Made by a program: the position numbers and the translations under genes. Source: Oceanobacillus jordanicus (GTDB lineage Bacteria > Bacillota > Bacilli > Bacillales > Amphibacillaceae). Taken from it: a stretch of DNA of 64,000 nt. Of the stretch, positions 16,022 through 25,212 are shown piece after piece. The notes under the pieces are model-generated. The model was not told the DNA's origin, made no database searches, and worked only from the letters and a program-made list of their open reading frames with translations. Every line of letters begins with the position of its first letter. Position 1 is the first letter of the stretch. The stretch lies in the NCBI RefSeq assembly GCF_022095695.1, contig NZ_JAIFZM010000001.1, positions 186,001 to 250,000 of the forward strand, given 5' to 3'.

Positions 16022-16477
16022 TATCACGAGAGGAAGTTTAAATTGGTCGCTGGAGCTGTGAATAATCTTAAAACATTAAAAGTAGAATTAACTAGATTTA
16101 TGATGTCCTATAAATTTGCTTTACACGAAATGAATACTAAAATCGATATTCTTAAACAAGAGTTTCATTATATTCATGAGTATAATCCAATTGAGCATGT
16201 GAGTTCTCGGTTAAAAGCACCCGAGAGTATATTGAAGAAAGTTAAAAAGAAAGGGTATGAGTTGTCACTTCCTGCCATTAGAGAGAATGTTCGTGATATC
16301 GCGGGCATACGAATAACATGTTCCTTTATCGGTTTTGGACAAGAAGACTCCATCCTCAAGCTTAGCTAGGGTGGAGAAATTGTCTGGTTTTCATGTATTA
16401 CATACAAATAACGAACATTTGTGCGTGTTTTTCTGATATAATAGATGTACTATTCATATAAGAAAGTTGTGATAAAT

Positions 16478-17629
16478 ATGTCTATTCACAAAGCCTATAA
16501 GTTCCGAATCTATCCAAATGCACCACAAGAAGTCTTCATTGCGAAGACGATTGGTTGCTCCCGTTTTGTGTTCAATCATTTTCTGAATCAATGGAATGAA
16601 GCTTACACCAAGACGGGAAAAGGCTTGACATACAAGGCTTGTTCCGCCCAGCTGACACAACTCAAAAAGCAATTGGTGTGGCTCAAAGAAGTGGATAGCA
16701 TAGCCATGCAGTCAGCGCTTAAACACTTGGCTGATTCATACAACCGCTTTTTTAAAAAACAAAATAAAGCCCCACGTTTTAAGTCCAAGAAAAACCCTGT
16801 TCAATCTTATACCACGAAGTATACCAATCATAATATAGCGGTTGTTGGGAACAAACTCAAATTGCCAAAATTAGGTCTTGTCAGATTCGCCAAGAGCCGT
16901 GAAGTGGAGGGGCGGATCCTGAGCGCTACGATAAGACGCAATCCGAGTGGGAAATATTTTGTTTCGGTTTTAGCTGAAACAGAAGAAAAACCGTTACCCA
17001 AAACTGGTTCTGCTGTTGGAATCGACGTCGGCCTCAAAGATTTTGCCGTGCTTTCGGATGGGACGGTGTATGCGAATCCGAAATATTTTCGTACATTAGA
17101 GTCCCGCTTGGCAAAAGAACAGCGTATTCTATCCCGGCGTAAAGAGCTGGCGATAAAGCAAAAACGAGCCTTACAGGACGCCATGAACTATCAAAAACAA
17201 AAGCGTAAAGTAGCACGCCTCCATGAGCGTATTAGCAATGCACGGCATGATTACCTGCATAAAATTTCTACTGCTATTGTCAAAAACCACGACTTTATCG
17301 GTATCGAAGACTTACAGGTGTCCAACATGCTGAAAAATCACAAATTAGCAAAAGCCATCAGTGAAGCGAGCTGGTCACAATTTCGACAGATGCTAGAATA
17401 CAAAGCGGCTTGGTATGGAAAGCACGTGATAACCGTTGCCAGGAATTTTCCGTCTAGTCAGCTTTGTTCCACACCAGATTGTGGCTATCAAAATAAAGCC
17501 GTTAAAAATCTCGGGTTGCGCCAATGGGTTTGTCCCCAGTGCGGCGCACATCATGACCGGGATAAGAACGCAAGCTTGAATCTTAAAAACAAAGCGTTAC
17601 GACTTCTAACTGCGGGAGCGCAGGGATAG
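16478..17629 (+). CDS. tnpB: TnpB RNA-guided nuclease (IS605 OrfB)
   Basis: 383 residues from ATG 16478. Contains the N-terminal [11 protein letters not shown] motif and the RuvC-like active site, with all three acidic residues visible: [21 protein letters not shown] and [13 protein letters not shown] zinc ribbon lies between the last two (CSTPDCGY and CPQCGA). TnpB proteins bind an omega RNA made from the element's right end and cut DNA next to a TAM. The reading frame is intact, so the nuclease may be active. The ribosome site is weak (AGAAAG about 10 bases upstream). An upstream in-frame ATG at 16445 is less likely. Confidence 0.92.
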   Translation: MSIHKAYKFRIYPNAPQEVFIAKTIGCSRFVFNHFLNQWNEAYTKTGKGLTYKACSAQLTQLKKQLVWLKEVDSIAMQSALKHLADSYNRFFKKQNKAPRFKSKKNPVQSYTTKYTNHNIAVVGNKLKLPKLGLVRFAKSREVEGRILSATIRRNPSGKYFVSVLAETEEKPLPKTGSAVGIDVGLKDFAVLSDGTVYANPKYFRTLESRLAKEQRILSRRKELAIKQKRALQDAMNYQKQKRKVARLHERISNARHDYLHKISTAIVKNHDFIGIEDLQVSNMLKNHKLAKAISEASWSQFRQMLEYKAAWYGKHVITVARNFPSSQLCSTPDCGYQNKAVKNLGLRQWVCPQCGAHHDRDKNASLNLKNKALRLLTAGAQG

Positions 17630-17709
17630 CCTAATAACATAACTTTCGGTTACGAAGGTGTTCTTAGGAATCCCCCCTTCAAACGTCTGTTAAGTTGGGG
17701 GTCATTCAA
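17560..17709 (+). ncRNA. Predicted omega RNA (right end of TnpB element)
   Basis: In TnpB elements the guide RNA scaffold overlaps the end of tnpB and the right end. Here that stretch includes a hairpin formed by a CCCCC run (about 17672) and GGGGG (about 17697), ending at 17709. The guide would be the flanking sequence starting at 17710 (ATCAGATATCTATGAAAT). The 5' boundary is a guess. Confidence 0.5.
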
Positions 17710-18154
17710 ATCAGATATCTATGAAATAAGTGACATGCTTCAACGTCAAAAGGATATTACAGTGATTGAATGTAAGGACTATATTAAAAACCCGAAGCCA
17801 AATGGATATCAGAGTCTTCACCTCATTTTGCAGGTTCCCATTTTTATGTCTGATCGTGAAGAGAATATGTATGTCGAAATTCAAATTCGAACGATTGCCA
17901 TGGATTTTTGGGCTAGTTTGGAGCATAAGATCTATTATAAATATAATAAAGAGGTTCCAGCACACCTAACGGAAGAGCTGAAGGAAGCCGCAGACTCTGC
18001 GACGAAGCTGGATCGTAAAATGGAAGAGATTCACCGCAAAATGGCCCAGATCAAAGAGGATAATAATGAAGAAAAAGAAAATCCACTGGAGCTTATGTTG
18101 CTTAATGAGCGTTTTGCATTACCGGAAGATTTCCTGGAAAAAGAATAAATAAAT

Positions 18155-18191
18155 CAAAGAAAGGCATGGCTTCCTGCCATGCTTTTCTTTG
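18155..18191. terminator. Bidirectional terminator
   Basis: CAAAGAAAGGCATGGC pairs with GCCATGCTTTTCTTTG around a short loop. It lies between the interrupted synthetase gene and the convergent GltS-like gene. Confidence 0.85.
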
Positions 18192-18195
18192 AAAA

Positions 18196-19542
18196 CTATT
18201 GATCGAGTTTTCGTCTTCCCCATAGACCGAATGATCGATTTACATAAATGATGATTGCTCCCGCTACTAACAACACGAGTGGGATAACCCAAGTAAATCC
18301 AAAAGCCACCAGCATAGGGGCAAAGGTAACAATCGCAATATCAAAAGGTGCTACACCGATATACGCTAGTGCATAATCATCGGTCGTTTTACTCTTTAGT
18401 TCTGGGTCTACAATCCGTAGTAGGGCAAGTCCCATTGCCACCGTACCAGTACTCCAACCCCAACCGAACAAGGATTTTTCCACCCAAAAGTCTTTAAAGA
18501 TATTAGGCCCAATAAAACGAAAAAGAATGTATGCCCAAATCGTCCCAAATAGGAAGAGCAGAGCTAGCGGAAGTGCGTAATCTACCACAACCGTTATATT
18601 AATGGAGGCAATCCCAATCGCTACAAGATAATCTGTTGCTGTTCCACCTATACGTTCCATTACCCGTTGATCCACATACTCATCTGCCTTTACTTTGCGG
18701 CTTGCGACTTGAAAAAGCAGAGCCAGAATAAAAGCAATACTAAATAATGGGATGGATACTGCAGGAATGGCCTTTTGTAAAATGTCAGATACCCAATAGG
18801 AAACCCCAATGACCAGCGCAATAATGGAAATATGCAGAACAAGCGGGTCAATTGAGCTAGGTGATACAGTCTCTTCACCCATTGCAGTGCGTTCTGTTTT
18901 TCCCATTAACCCTGTACGCAATTCGTTTGGTAGATCCTTAAAGCTTTGGATGAATTTCGTATGTCCTTTTTCAGTACTGCGTTTTACTAAAACCAATCCA
19001 CCAAGTACTGCAATTAAAATTCCGATAGTAGCTGACGTCATGGCAAGGTCCATAGCCTCATCCCAACCGTAATATTGGAAGCCTTCGCCAATTGCTGCAG
19101 CTGTTCCGTGTCCTCCAAGGAAACCAGCACCGAGAATTAAGCCAAAGCCGCTTGGCAAATCTGAGAAAAGGGGTACTAACACGATTAGCCCAAATAGTGC
19201 ACCAGCTCCCCACATAAGAAGGGTTAATAGCATGGAAAACGACCACATCTCTCTTACGCGATGAATAATTTCCTTCAAGTTTACCTTTGCTGCACCGATT
19301 GGTATGGCTGCAAAAATAACCGCAATTAGAAGTCCGGGATAAGAACTAAATTGGTCTGAAAAGGGCAGCCAATCGAAACCACTTGGACCAAAGGCTAGTC
19401 CAATAAAACCGGCTATCATGCTTGCAGGGAGAAAGAGTGCCTGCATCCATTTTAGCTTTGCTCGCAGAATCGTTCCTGCTAGTAATAATCCAGAAATAAT
19501 ACTTATATCAATCATAAATGCTACTATAGTAAATTCATTCAT
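18196..19542 (-). CDS. Sodium:glutamate symporter-like carrier (GltS family)
   Basis: 448 residues with about 11-12 membrane helices and two inverted halves. The first contains LPASMIAGFIGLAFGP, GAAKVNLKEI and GAGFLGGHGTAAAIGEGFQYYG, the typical glycine-rich re-entrant motif of GltS. The second has DYLVAIGIASINITVVVDYALPL and FGWGWSTGTVAMGLALLRIVDPEL. Such carriers bring in glutamate or a related organic acid with Na+, which suits a Na+-cycling host. It is monocistronic, with AGGGAGGAAAT before the ATG. The family is likely; the substrate is not proven. Confidence 0.82.
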   Translation of the reverse strand: MNEFTIVAFMIDISIISGLLLAGTILRAKLKWMQALFLPASMIAGFIGLAFGPSGFDWLPFSDQFSSYPGLLIAVIFAAIPIGAAKVNLKEIIHRVREMWSFSMLLTLLMWGAGALFGLIVLVPLFSDLPSGFGLILGAGFLGGHGTAAAIGEGFQYYGWDEAMDLAMTSATIGILIAVLGGLVLVKRSTEKGHTKFIQSFKDLPNELRTGLMGKTERTAMGEETVSPSSIDPLVLHISIIALVIGVSYWVSDILQKAIPAVSIPLFSIAFILALLFQVASRKVKADEYVDQRVMERIGGTATDYLVAIGIASINITVVVDYALPLALLFLFGTIWAYILFRFIGPNIFKDFWVEKSLFGWGWSTGTVAMGLALLRIVDPELKSKTTDDYALAYIGVAPFDIAIVTFAPMLVAFGFTWVIPLVLLVAGAIIIYVNRSFGLWGRRKLDQ

Positions 19543-20211
19543 TCAATTTCCTCCCTTTTTGTTGTGTATTTACGAGATTTTGTGTCTAAAAGTCTCTTGG
19601 GAGAGCAAAGCACCTCTTAGAATAGGTTTCGTGCAATGTGTTTGGTACTTCAGGCACCAGGTATGGCACAGAATATAACTTATCTTAAGATTTAAGCTTA
19701 GGGATCAATAATGGCCGATGATGGTATCCTCTATGAGGTGAAAAAACGTGTGGAATAACTCAGTTAAGCATGGTTTGTGATTTTTCCTTGTGGGCAATGG
19801 ATATGAAATAAGATCTTATAAAGTGAGGACATATCACGAAATGTTTTTCAATTTAGTCTTTCTTTAAGTAAAGGCATGACCATACAACAACTGAGTATTT
19901 CCTTATAAATATGGTGTATCTTGTGGCGTTTACGCTTGTATAGGGGAGCGTTACCTTGGAAGGTGGTTTTTCCGTTTTAAAAAATAAATGGGCCTTTTCT
20001 ATAAGCTTTTAATTTCTTTTCCAAAAAGATAAGATAATGTACCGTTTGAGCAGTCCCCCATATTTAGAAGTCCTTTCTTACTATATATCAAAAAGTAGGG
20101 AAAAAGGAAGACTTTTAGGCTAAATTATATCTTTCCAAATTTCTTAATGATGAAAAAAGAGAGTTGTATCATTGGAGAGAAGGGTAAAGGGGCAATCGGC
20201 ATGGGTAATTG
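19543..20211. other. Long non-coding stretch
   Basis: About 670 bases without a plausible gene, RNA gene or recognisable repeat. It is AT-rich with short broken frames in all directions. It contains the promoter region of the GltS-like gene near 19550-19600. It may hold a decayed gene, but no similarity can be seen by eye. Confidence 0.5.
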
Positions 20212-20253
20212 GATAAAAAGGAAAAGCCGAGCGGGGTACGTAAACCGCTCGGC
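20212..20253 (-). terminator. Terminator of ptsG
   Basis: On the minus strand, GCCGAGCGG pairs with CCGCTCGGC (20226-20253) and is followed by TTTTCCTTTTT, 26 bases beyond the ptsG stop. Confidence 0.88.
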
Positions 20254-20278
20254 ATGGTAATTTGATAGTATCCTTAAC

Positions 20279-22339
20279 TTATTGCTTCTCAATTTGAATG
20301 ATGTTTTTTTCGTTTAATGCAACCTTACCTTGCCTTTGGAGGGTAAGCATTTCGCCTTCTTGAAGATTTGTAAAGACAACTGGCGTCATAATCGATGTAG
20401 CATTCTTTTCAATATAATCCAGATCTGCACTTAGTAAAGGCTGTCCTGCCCTAACTGTATCACCTTGCTCAACTAGTGTTTCAAATCCAATTCCATCCAA
20501 GTGAACCGTATCAATTCCAACATGAATTAAGATTTCTCTACCTCCATCGGATTCGATTCCAATTGCGTGTTTTGTAGGGAAAACATTGACTACTTTTCCG
20601 TTGACTGGAGAGACGATTTTTCCATCTGTTGGTATGATAGCAAAACCATCGCCCAACATTTTGGCAGAGAAGACTTGATCCGGTACGTTTGTAATAGAGA
20701 CAATTTCGCCTTCTAGTGGTGTGTGGATCGCTTCATTTGTTTTGCCATCGTTCTGCATCGCTTCCGGATTTATTTCTTCCATCTGTTGCTTAACTTCTTC
20801 CTGTTGATTTGTTTCCGTAACCCGCGGTCTTCTACCTGAAATAATATCCTGCATTTGTCTTTTCAATGTTTCGGATCGCGGTCCGAAAATCGCCTGAATA
20901 TTGTCACCGACTTCAAGTACTCCAGCAGCACCAAGCTTCTTAAGTCTGCCTTTGTCTACATCTTTTATTGATTTAACGGATACACGAAGTCTGGTAATAC
21001 AGGCATCTAAATGCGAAATGTTTTGCTGTCCACCTATTGCGTCTAACACGTTATAAGCAAGGTCACCAGCTTCTGTTTTAGTGTCGTCTTCTAATTCATC
21101 ATCTTCTTCACGTCCTGGTGTCATCAAATTAAATTTTTTAATGAAGAAACGAAAGATAAAGTAGTAAATGACAGAAAAAGTCAATCCAAGAATAATGGTA
21201 ATCCACCAGGGTTCCTGGTTAGGTAGTATTCCAAATAAGGCGAAGTCAATCGCACCACCAGAGAACGTGTATCCTACGTTGACACTGAACATGGTCATAA
21301 GTACAAAGGACAGTCCATCCAGTACAGCGTGAAGGAAAAACAACAGTGGTGAAATAAACATAAATGTGAATTCAAGTGGCTCTGTAATCCCTGTTAAGAA
21401 GGATGTTAACGCAGCAGAACCTAATAATCCTGCAACGAGTTTCTTTTTAGCTGGTTTTGCTGCATGGTACATTGCAAGCGCTGCAGCTGGCAGTCCGAAC
21501 ATCATGATTGGAAATTCACCTGCCATAAAGTTACCAGCAGTAATATCAACGCCATCTTTTAATTGAGCGAAGAAGATCGTCATGTCCCCACGTACAATAT
21601 TTCCTGCAGCCGTTGTGTACGAACCAAATTCATACCAGAAAGGCGCGTGAAAAATATGATGCAATCCAAATGGGATGAGTAATCGTTTAATAAATCCAAA
21701 GAAGAATACTGCAAGATAAGTTCCCTCTTCAATTAACCAGTGAGATGCACTATTCATCGCGTCTTGTACAGGTGGCCAGATAAGGAGTAGCAATAAACCT
21801 GCTACAAACGCTATAGCAGCCGTAATAATTGGTACAAACCGTTTACCTGCAAAGAAGCCAAGGAATGAAGGCATTTCAATATCATGGAACCGGTTATAAC
21901 AAAATGCGGCAATTAGCCCGACAATAATCCCGCCGAAGACACCTGTCTGTAAGGTAGGTATCCCCAATACAGTCGCATAGCCAGGATCTGCCACTACCAT
22001 CTCAGGTGTCACGCCAACCCAGGAACTCATTACCTGGTTTAGTACTAAGTAGCCTACAATTGCAGCAAGACCTGCTGTGCCATCACCGGCCAATCCGATT
22101 GCTACTCCGACTGCAAATATAAGTGCTAAGTTATTAAAGATAATGCCACCGGCATCTTCCATTACAGTTGCCATAAGTTGAATCCAGTCTGCACTTAGAA
22201 AAGGCAGATACTCAAGCATCGATTCTTGTTGAGCTGCGTTACCAAAACCAAGTAACAAACCAGCTGCTGGCAGGAGTGCTACCGGCAACATTAAAGCTTT
22301 TCCTACTTTTTGTAGGATGCCAAAAGCCTTTTTAAACAA
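20279..22339 (-). CDS. ptsG: PTS glucose transporter EIICBA
   Basis: About 686 residues from TTG 22339, chosen because AGGAGGG lies about 6 bases upstream and the protein then begins FKKAFGILQKVGKALMLPVALLPAAGLLLGFG like other PtsG proteins. EIIC membrane domain (residues 1-400), EIIB with the phospho-Cys motif ACITRLRVSVKSI (about 490), and EIIA with HAIGIESDGGREILIHVGIDTVHLDG near the C-terminus. It imports and phosphorylates glucose. The leader carries a RAT/terminator pair and glcT lies just upstream in the same direction, so GlcT antitermination controls it. Confidence 0.95.
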   Translation of the reverse strand: MFKKAFGILQKVGKALMLPVALLPAAGLLLGFGNAAQQESMLEYLPFLSADWIQLMATVMEDAGGIIFNNLALIFAVGVAIGLAGDGTAGLAAIVGYLVLNQVMSSWVGVTPEMVVADPGYATVLGIPTLQTGVFGGIIVGLIAAFCYNRFHDIEMPSFLGFFAGKRFVPIITAAIAFVAGLLLLLIWPPVQDAMNSASHWLIEEGTYLAVFFFGFIKRLLIPFGLHHIFHAPFWYEFGSYTTAAGNIVRGDMTIFFAQLKDGVDITAGNFMAGEFPIMMFGLPAAALAMYHAAKPAKKKLVAGLLGSAALTSFLTGITEPLEFTFMFISPLLFFLHAVLDGLSFVLMTMFSVNVGYTFSGGAIDFALFGILPNQEPWWITIILGLTFSVIYYFIFRFFIKKFNLMTPGREEDDELEDDTKTEAGDLAYNVLDAIGGQQNISHLDACITRLRVSVKSIKDVDKGRLKKLGAAGVLEVGDNIQAIFGPRSETLKRQMQDIISGRRPRVTETNQQEEVKQQMEEINPEAMQNDGKTNEAIHTPLEGEIVSITNVPDQVFSAKMLGDGFAIIPTDGKIVSPVNGKVVNVFPTKHAIGIESDGGREILIHVGIDTVHLDGIGFETLVEQGDTVRAGQPLLSADLDYIEKNATSIMTPVVFTNLQEGEMLTLQRQGKVALNEKNIIQIEKQ

Positions 22340-22511
22340 AGGAAACCCTCCTATAATATAAGGACTTAATTGATTAGTTAATGAGAGCAAATGAGAAAAA
22401 ATCACATCAGCTTCTCTTTTAGCGAATATGTACGTGATACTCGGGAATTCAAAATTTAACTGCCTCGTCATTGCTTCTAAGCTAGCTAAAATTTTATACA
22501 CTCCTAGCGTA

Positions 22512-22617
22512 CAAAAAAGGCATGAACAGAGACGATGAAAAAGATGATAGGACTAATTTCCCCATATCATTTTTTCATAATCGTCTCTACTCATGCCTGA
22601 CCGAATCAGTAACACGT
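22512..22617 (-). promoter_or_regulatory. RAT antiterminator and overlapping terminator of ptsG leader
   Basis: On the minus strand the leader reads ACGTGTTACTGATTCGG (from 22617), then TCAGGCATGAGT, which is nearly the ptsG RAT sequence of Bacillus subtilis. It overlaps the left arm of a long terminator: AGGCATGAGTAGAGACGAT pairs with ATCGTCTCTGTTCATGCC, followed by TTTTTTG. Binding of unphosphorylated GlcT to the RAT would block the terminator when glucose is present. Confidence 0.9.
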
Positions 22618-22631
22618 ATAATCGTATGTCA

Positions 22632-23468
22632 TTATTTTGTTATAAGCCGTTGAAGATGCATTGTCAGATATACCGCTTCAGCTTCGTAAACGGGCTTTTT
22701 TAACGTTTGCTGCATAATTTTAATTATCTTCCACGAGAGATTGTAGCATGTTGGATACTCAGATTTCAATAGGGAAGCTATTTTTTCCGGCTCCTGTACT
22801 ATTTCATCATTTAGTACCCGCTCAATGGTATAGCGTAAGTGCCGGAGTAAACGGGCGTATTCCATCCCTTCCCGGTCAATCGTTACGCGCAACTGCACTT
22901 CTATCATCTCAATCAGCTGAATAATGAGTTTGGAGTAGCGATTCACATCGGAGACGGCTTTATCCGTAATCGCACTGTGGACGTGTAAAGCAATAAAGCC
23001 AATTTCGCCTTCTGGCAAGTCTATTTGCATGGAATGGTTGATAAATTCCACTACCTCAGCGGCAACCTCATATTCGAATGGATAGAGCGCTTTCGTTTCT
23101 GTTAAAAACGGATTTTTGATAGCCATTCCATTTAATAGTCTTGTAGTGGCAAACAGAATATGATCTGTCAGCGCAACATGGACCTTTTCACTAAGTATAG
23201 TTCGTGTTCTTCTTCGAATGATCTCAATAGAAGAAATGATAGTATTTAGCGTGTTTTCGTCTAAATCAGGGATTAGGCTCTTATAATGTTCTTGCGCCTT
23301 TTCATTACGCAGAACAAATAGCTTTTCCACTGTATTTTCAGGAATGATGGAATCTTTACTTTTGTTAAAGCCAATCCCTTTACCTATTAAGACTACTTCG
23401 CGCTGATTATCATCCAGGGCGATTAGTACATTATTATTGAGAGCCTTTACGACTTTGTAATCATTCAT
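22632..23468 (-). CDS. glcT: Transcription antiterminator GlcT (BglG family)
   Basis: 278 residues. N-terminal RNA-binding CAT domain (KVVKALNNNVLIALDDNQREVVLIGKGIGF) and two PTS regulation domains, PRD1 (about 70-170) and PRD2 (about 175-278), with the conserved histidine contexts HILFATTR, LPEGEIGFIALHVHSA and AVYLTMHLQRL. In its unphosphorylated state it binds the RAT in the ptsG leader; phosphorylation by PtsG turns it off. It is immediately upstream of and co-directional with ptsG, the usual Bacillus arrangement. Confidence 0.94.
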   Translation of the reverse strand: MNDYKVVKALNNNVLIALDDNQREVVLIGKGIGFNKSKDSIIPENTVEKLFVLRNEKAQEHYKSLIPDLDENTLNTIISSIEIIRRRTRTILSEKVHVALTDHILFATTRLLNGMAIKNPFLTETKALYPFEYEVAAEVVEFINHSMQIDLPEGEIGFIALHVHSAITDKAVSDVNRYSKLIIQLIEMIEVQLRVTIDREGMEYARLLRHLRYTIERVLNDEIVQEPEKIASLLKSEYPTCYNLSWKIIKIMQQTLKKPVYEAEAVYLTMHLQRLITK

Positions 23469-23564
23469 TTTTTATCACGTCCTTAAAGCTCTATCATAGC
23501 ATTATACCAGGGAATATGAAAAGAACTTTAATTATGTGATGGATAAGAATAAAGCTACTATCCT

Positions 23565-23954
23565 TTAAACTTCTTTTACTACAATTGCTTGTGTTGACTT
23601 AATCTTTTTACATTCTTCAAACATTTCTTTCTCTACTAGTCCCAATTTAATTGCTGCCTCTAACTTTTCTGTATCTGGTTTTTTTTCAATGAGAACAAAA
23701 TCCTGAAGATTAGCCTCTTCTAGCTTTTTAATTGTTAGGTCTGTTTCATAAGCAATACTAGATCGAATTTGGCGCTTTAGCTCATAATGGCCACGACTAA
23801 TTTCTCCTGCTTTGTCTTTTCCTAACTCTTCATCTAAGTAAGTATGAAATTTTTTCTTTAATCGATTCATTTCTTGTTCCAGTTCTTTCTTTTGTTTATT
23901 TAATATATCGTAGCGCTTTACATCTTCTTCAGAAACGATTTCGGTGTTATTCAT
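23565..23954 (-). CDS. Hypothetical coiled-coil protein
   Basis: About 129 residues. AGGGGG lies just before a run of three ATGs; I use the third. Residues 10-60 form a charged helix with heptad-like leucines (YDILNKQKKELEQEMNRLKKKFHTYL), followed by GHYELKRQIRSSIAYETDLTIKKLEEANL and a C-terminal LGLVEKEMFEECKKIK segment. There is no signal peptide and no family that I recognise. The tail resembles small phage or mobile-element helper proteins in style, but nothing around it is phage-like. Divergent from the XRE regulator. Confidence 0.6.
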   Translation of the reverse strand: MNNTEIVSEEDVKRYDILNKQKKELEQEMNRLKKKFHTYLDEELGKDKAGEISRGHYELKRQIRSSIAYETDLTIKKLEEANLQDFVLIEKKPDTEKLEAAIKLGLVEKEMFEECKKIKSTQAIVVKEV

Positions 23955-24156
23955 CATCATTCCCCCTAGGTTCCCTTATGAGTAATGTTTATGAAAAGAA
24001 CCATAAAATCATGACAGGCAGAGAGCCAGTTTGTTAACAGAATGTGTATTTTTCAGAACAGTGCAAATTACCATTTAAATTTCGGGAAAATGTGCTATGA
24101 TATTAACTATACAAATTTTTAACAAAAGGGAGTTTATGGTTAAGCAGGAGGTACAT

Positions 24157-24537
24157 ATGAGCGAGATAGGGGATAAATTAAAGAAGCTAAGGGAAGAAAA
24201 TGGGTATACTCCAGAGGAAATTGCAAGGGAGTTGCACTTTACCAAAAGCGTTGTTTGGAGCTATGAACTTGGAAAAAGAGAACCAAGTCCTAAACACCTT
24301 TGCCAAATGGCGCAGTTATTTGGTGTAACGGTTGATGATATTCTTAAAGAAGAGAAACATAAAATAGTAATCGACTTGCAGCTAGATAAAACATGGGAAG
24401 ACTATAAACTCTTTGTAGGTCATATGGAGCTAAGCAAAGCAGAGGTAGAAGATGCCATCTTACTTATCAAGGCTCGTCGTATGGTGAAAAGCCAAACGGA
24501 ACGAAGACTAAACGGTTCTTACGGCAGAAGACACTGA
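24157..24537 (+). CDS. XRE-family helix-turn-helix regulator
   Basis: 126 residues from ATG 24157, which has AGGAGG 6 bases upstream; upstream in-frame ATGs at 24136 and 24097 are less well supported. N-terminal Cro/C1 HTH: IGDKLKKLREENGYTPEEIARELHFTKSVVWSYELGKREPSPKHLCQMAQLFGVTVDDIL. The C-terminal half (EVEDAILLIKARRMVKSQTERR) is helical and of unknown role. It may be autoregulatory; its target is not visible. A strong terminator follows. Confidence 0.85.
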   Translation: MSEIGDKLKKLREENGYTPEEIARELHFTKSVVWSYELGKREPSPKHLCQMAQLFGVTVDDILKEEKHKIVIDLQLDKTWEDYKLFVGHMELSKAEVEDAILLIKARRMVKSQTERRLNGSYGRRH

Positions 24538-24575
24538 TCTATAACGCAAATTCTAATAATCAAGGATAGGCAAAT

Positions 24576-24611
24576 AAAAAGCGACTGGTTTTACTGAACT
24601 AGTCGCTTTTT
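24576..24611 (+). terminator. Intrinsic terminator
   Basis: AAAAAGCGACTGGTT pairs with AACTAGTCGCTTTTT, after the XRE gene. Confidence 0.9.
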
Positions 24612-24718
24612 CGTGTTCATGGAGCTTATCTAATCATGCACTCTATAGAATATTTGTGTTTAATTTCTTTGGCCAAATGGAATAATACCTATAGATATAA
24701 TAAAAGGAGTGTATATCC

Positions 24719-25144
24719 ATGGACAACCAGAATGAAATCAAAAAAGAGGTTGAGCATATACTTGATAATAGTCATGTAGGAACAATGGCTACTGTAAAGA
24801 ACAACAAGCCGCATTCCAGGTATATGACTTTTCATAATGAAGGGTTAAAACTTTATACACCTACGAATGAAGATACGGATAAAACAGAAGAGATAGAAGA
24901 AAATCCTTATACGCATATCATTTTAGGCTATGAAGGGGAAGGATTTGGAGACAGTTTTGTGGAATACGAAGGGAAAGTACGTTTCAATGATTCGGAAGAG
25001 GTAAAGAAGGCTTTATGGAATGCCCATATGAAGCTTTATTTTGATGGGCCGGATGATCCGAACCTTGTCGTGCTGGAAGTTGAACCAGTAGCAGTTCGGT
25101 TAATGAATAAAAAAGGGCAGCCACCAAAGGAATTAGAAATGTAA
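24719..25144 (+). CDS. Pyridoxamine 5'-phosphate oxidase-like protein (general stress protein 26 type)
   Basis: 141 residues of the FMN-binding split-barrel superfamily. The N-terminal half has the pattern ILDNSHVGTMATVKNNKPHSRYMTFHNEGLKLYTPT, and later strands include YTHIILGYEG and DSFVEYEGKVRF. Related Bacillus proteins (YdaG/YzzA type) are general stress proteins bound to flavin, whose reaction is not settled. ATG 24719 has AAAAGGAG 8 bases upstream. It is monocistronic, between two terminators. Confidence 0.82.
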   Translation: MDNQNEIKKEVEHILDNSHVGTMATVKNNKPHSRYMTFHNEGLKLYTPTNEDTDKTEEIEENPYTHIILGYEGEGFGDSFVEYEGKVRFNDSEEVKKALWNAHMKLYFDGPDDPNLVVLEVEPVAVRLMNKKGQPPKELEM

Positions 25145-25150
25145 AAAAGG

Positions 25151-25184
25151 AAAAAGGGTTGGGACATAACGTCCCAGCCTTTTT
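25151..25184 (+). terminator. Intrinsic terminator
   Basis: AAAAAGGGTTGGGAC pairs with GTCCCAGCCTTTTT. The GGGAC/GTCCC core is also a typical flank of the family A repeat that follows. Confidence 0.85.
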
Positions 25185-25212
25185 AAAAAACAAAAAATAA
25201 GAAAAAAGACTG

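Larger units (their letters stand above)
16330..17709 (+). mobile_element. IS605/IS1341-type element carrying tnpB only
   Basis: 1,380 bp inserted in the alarmone synthetase gene without target duplication. The left side is preceded by TTTAT (16325-16329), suitable as a target/TAM pentamer. A left-end hairpin, CTCCATCCT with AGGGTGGAG, lies at about 16348-16376. The right end has a C-rich/G-rich hairpin and finishes GTCATTCAA at 17701-17709. There is no tnpA transposase gene, so mobility would need one supplied elsewhere. The boundary could shift by one base (TTTATC on the left, TCAAA on the right); both restore the reading frame. Confidence 0.85.
16043..18148 (+). pseudogene. Small alarmone synthetase (YwaC/RelP type) split by a TnpB element
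   Basis: The two halves read in one frame once 16330-17709 is removed: 16043-16329 plus 17710-18148, about 241 residues. The first half ends with DIAGIRITCSFI and the second begins SDIYEISDMLQRQKDIT, exactly as in YwaC-type (p)ppGpp synthetases. Conserved motifs remain: YKFALHEMNTKI, NPIEHVSSRLKAPESILKK, VIECKDYIKNPKPNGYQSLHL, and VEIQIRTIAMDFWASLEHKIYYKY. Family members make (p)ppGpp or pGpp from ATP and GTP/GDP under envelope stress. The gene starts with TTG after GAGGAAG. The lack of other mutations suggests a recent insertion; each half alone lacks part of the active site, so the gene should be inactive here. Confidence 0.9.

Noticed and set aside
19418-19678. Frame in the 5' part of the gap upstream of the GltS-like gene
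   Set aside because: No ribosome site, amino-acid composition typical of antisense reading, and it overlaps the GltS-like start.
24984-25193. Minus-strand frame opposite the stress-protein gene
   Set aside because: It overlaps a good plus-strand gene and runs through its terminator hairpin.
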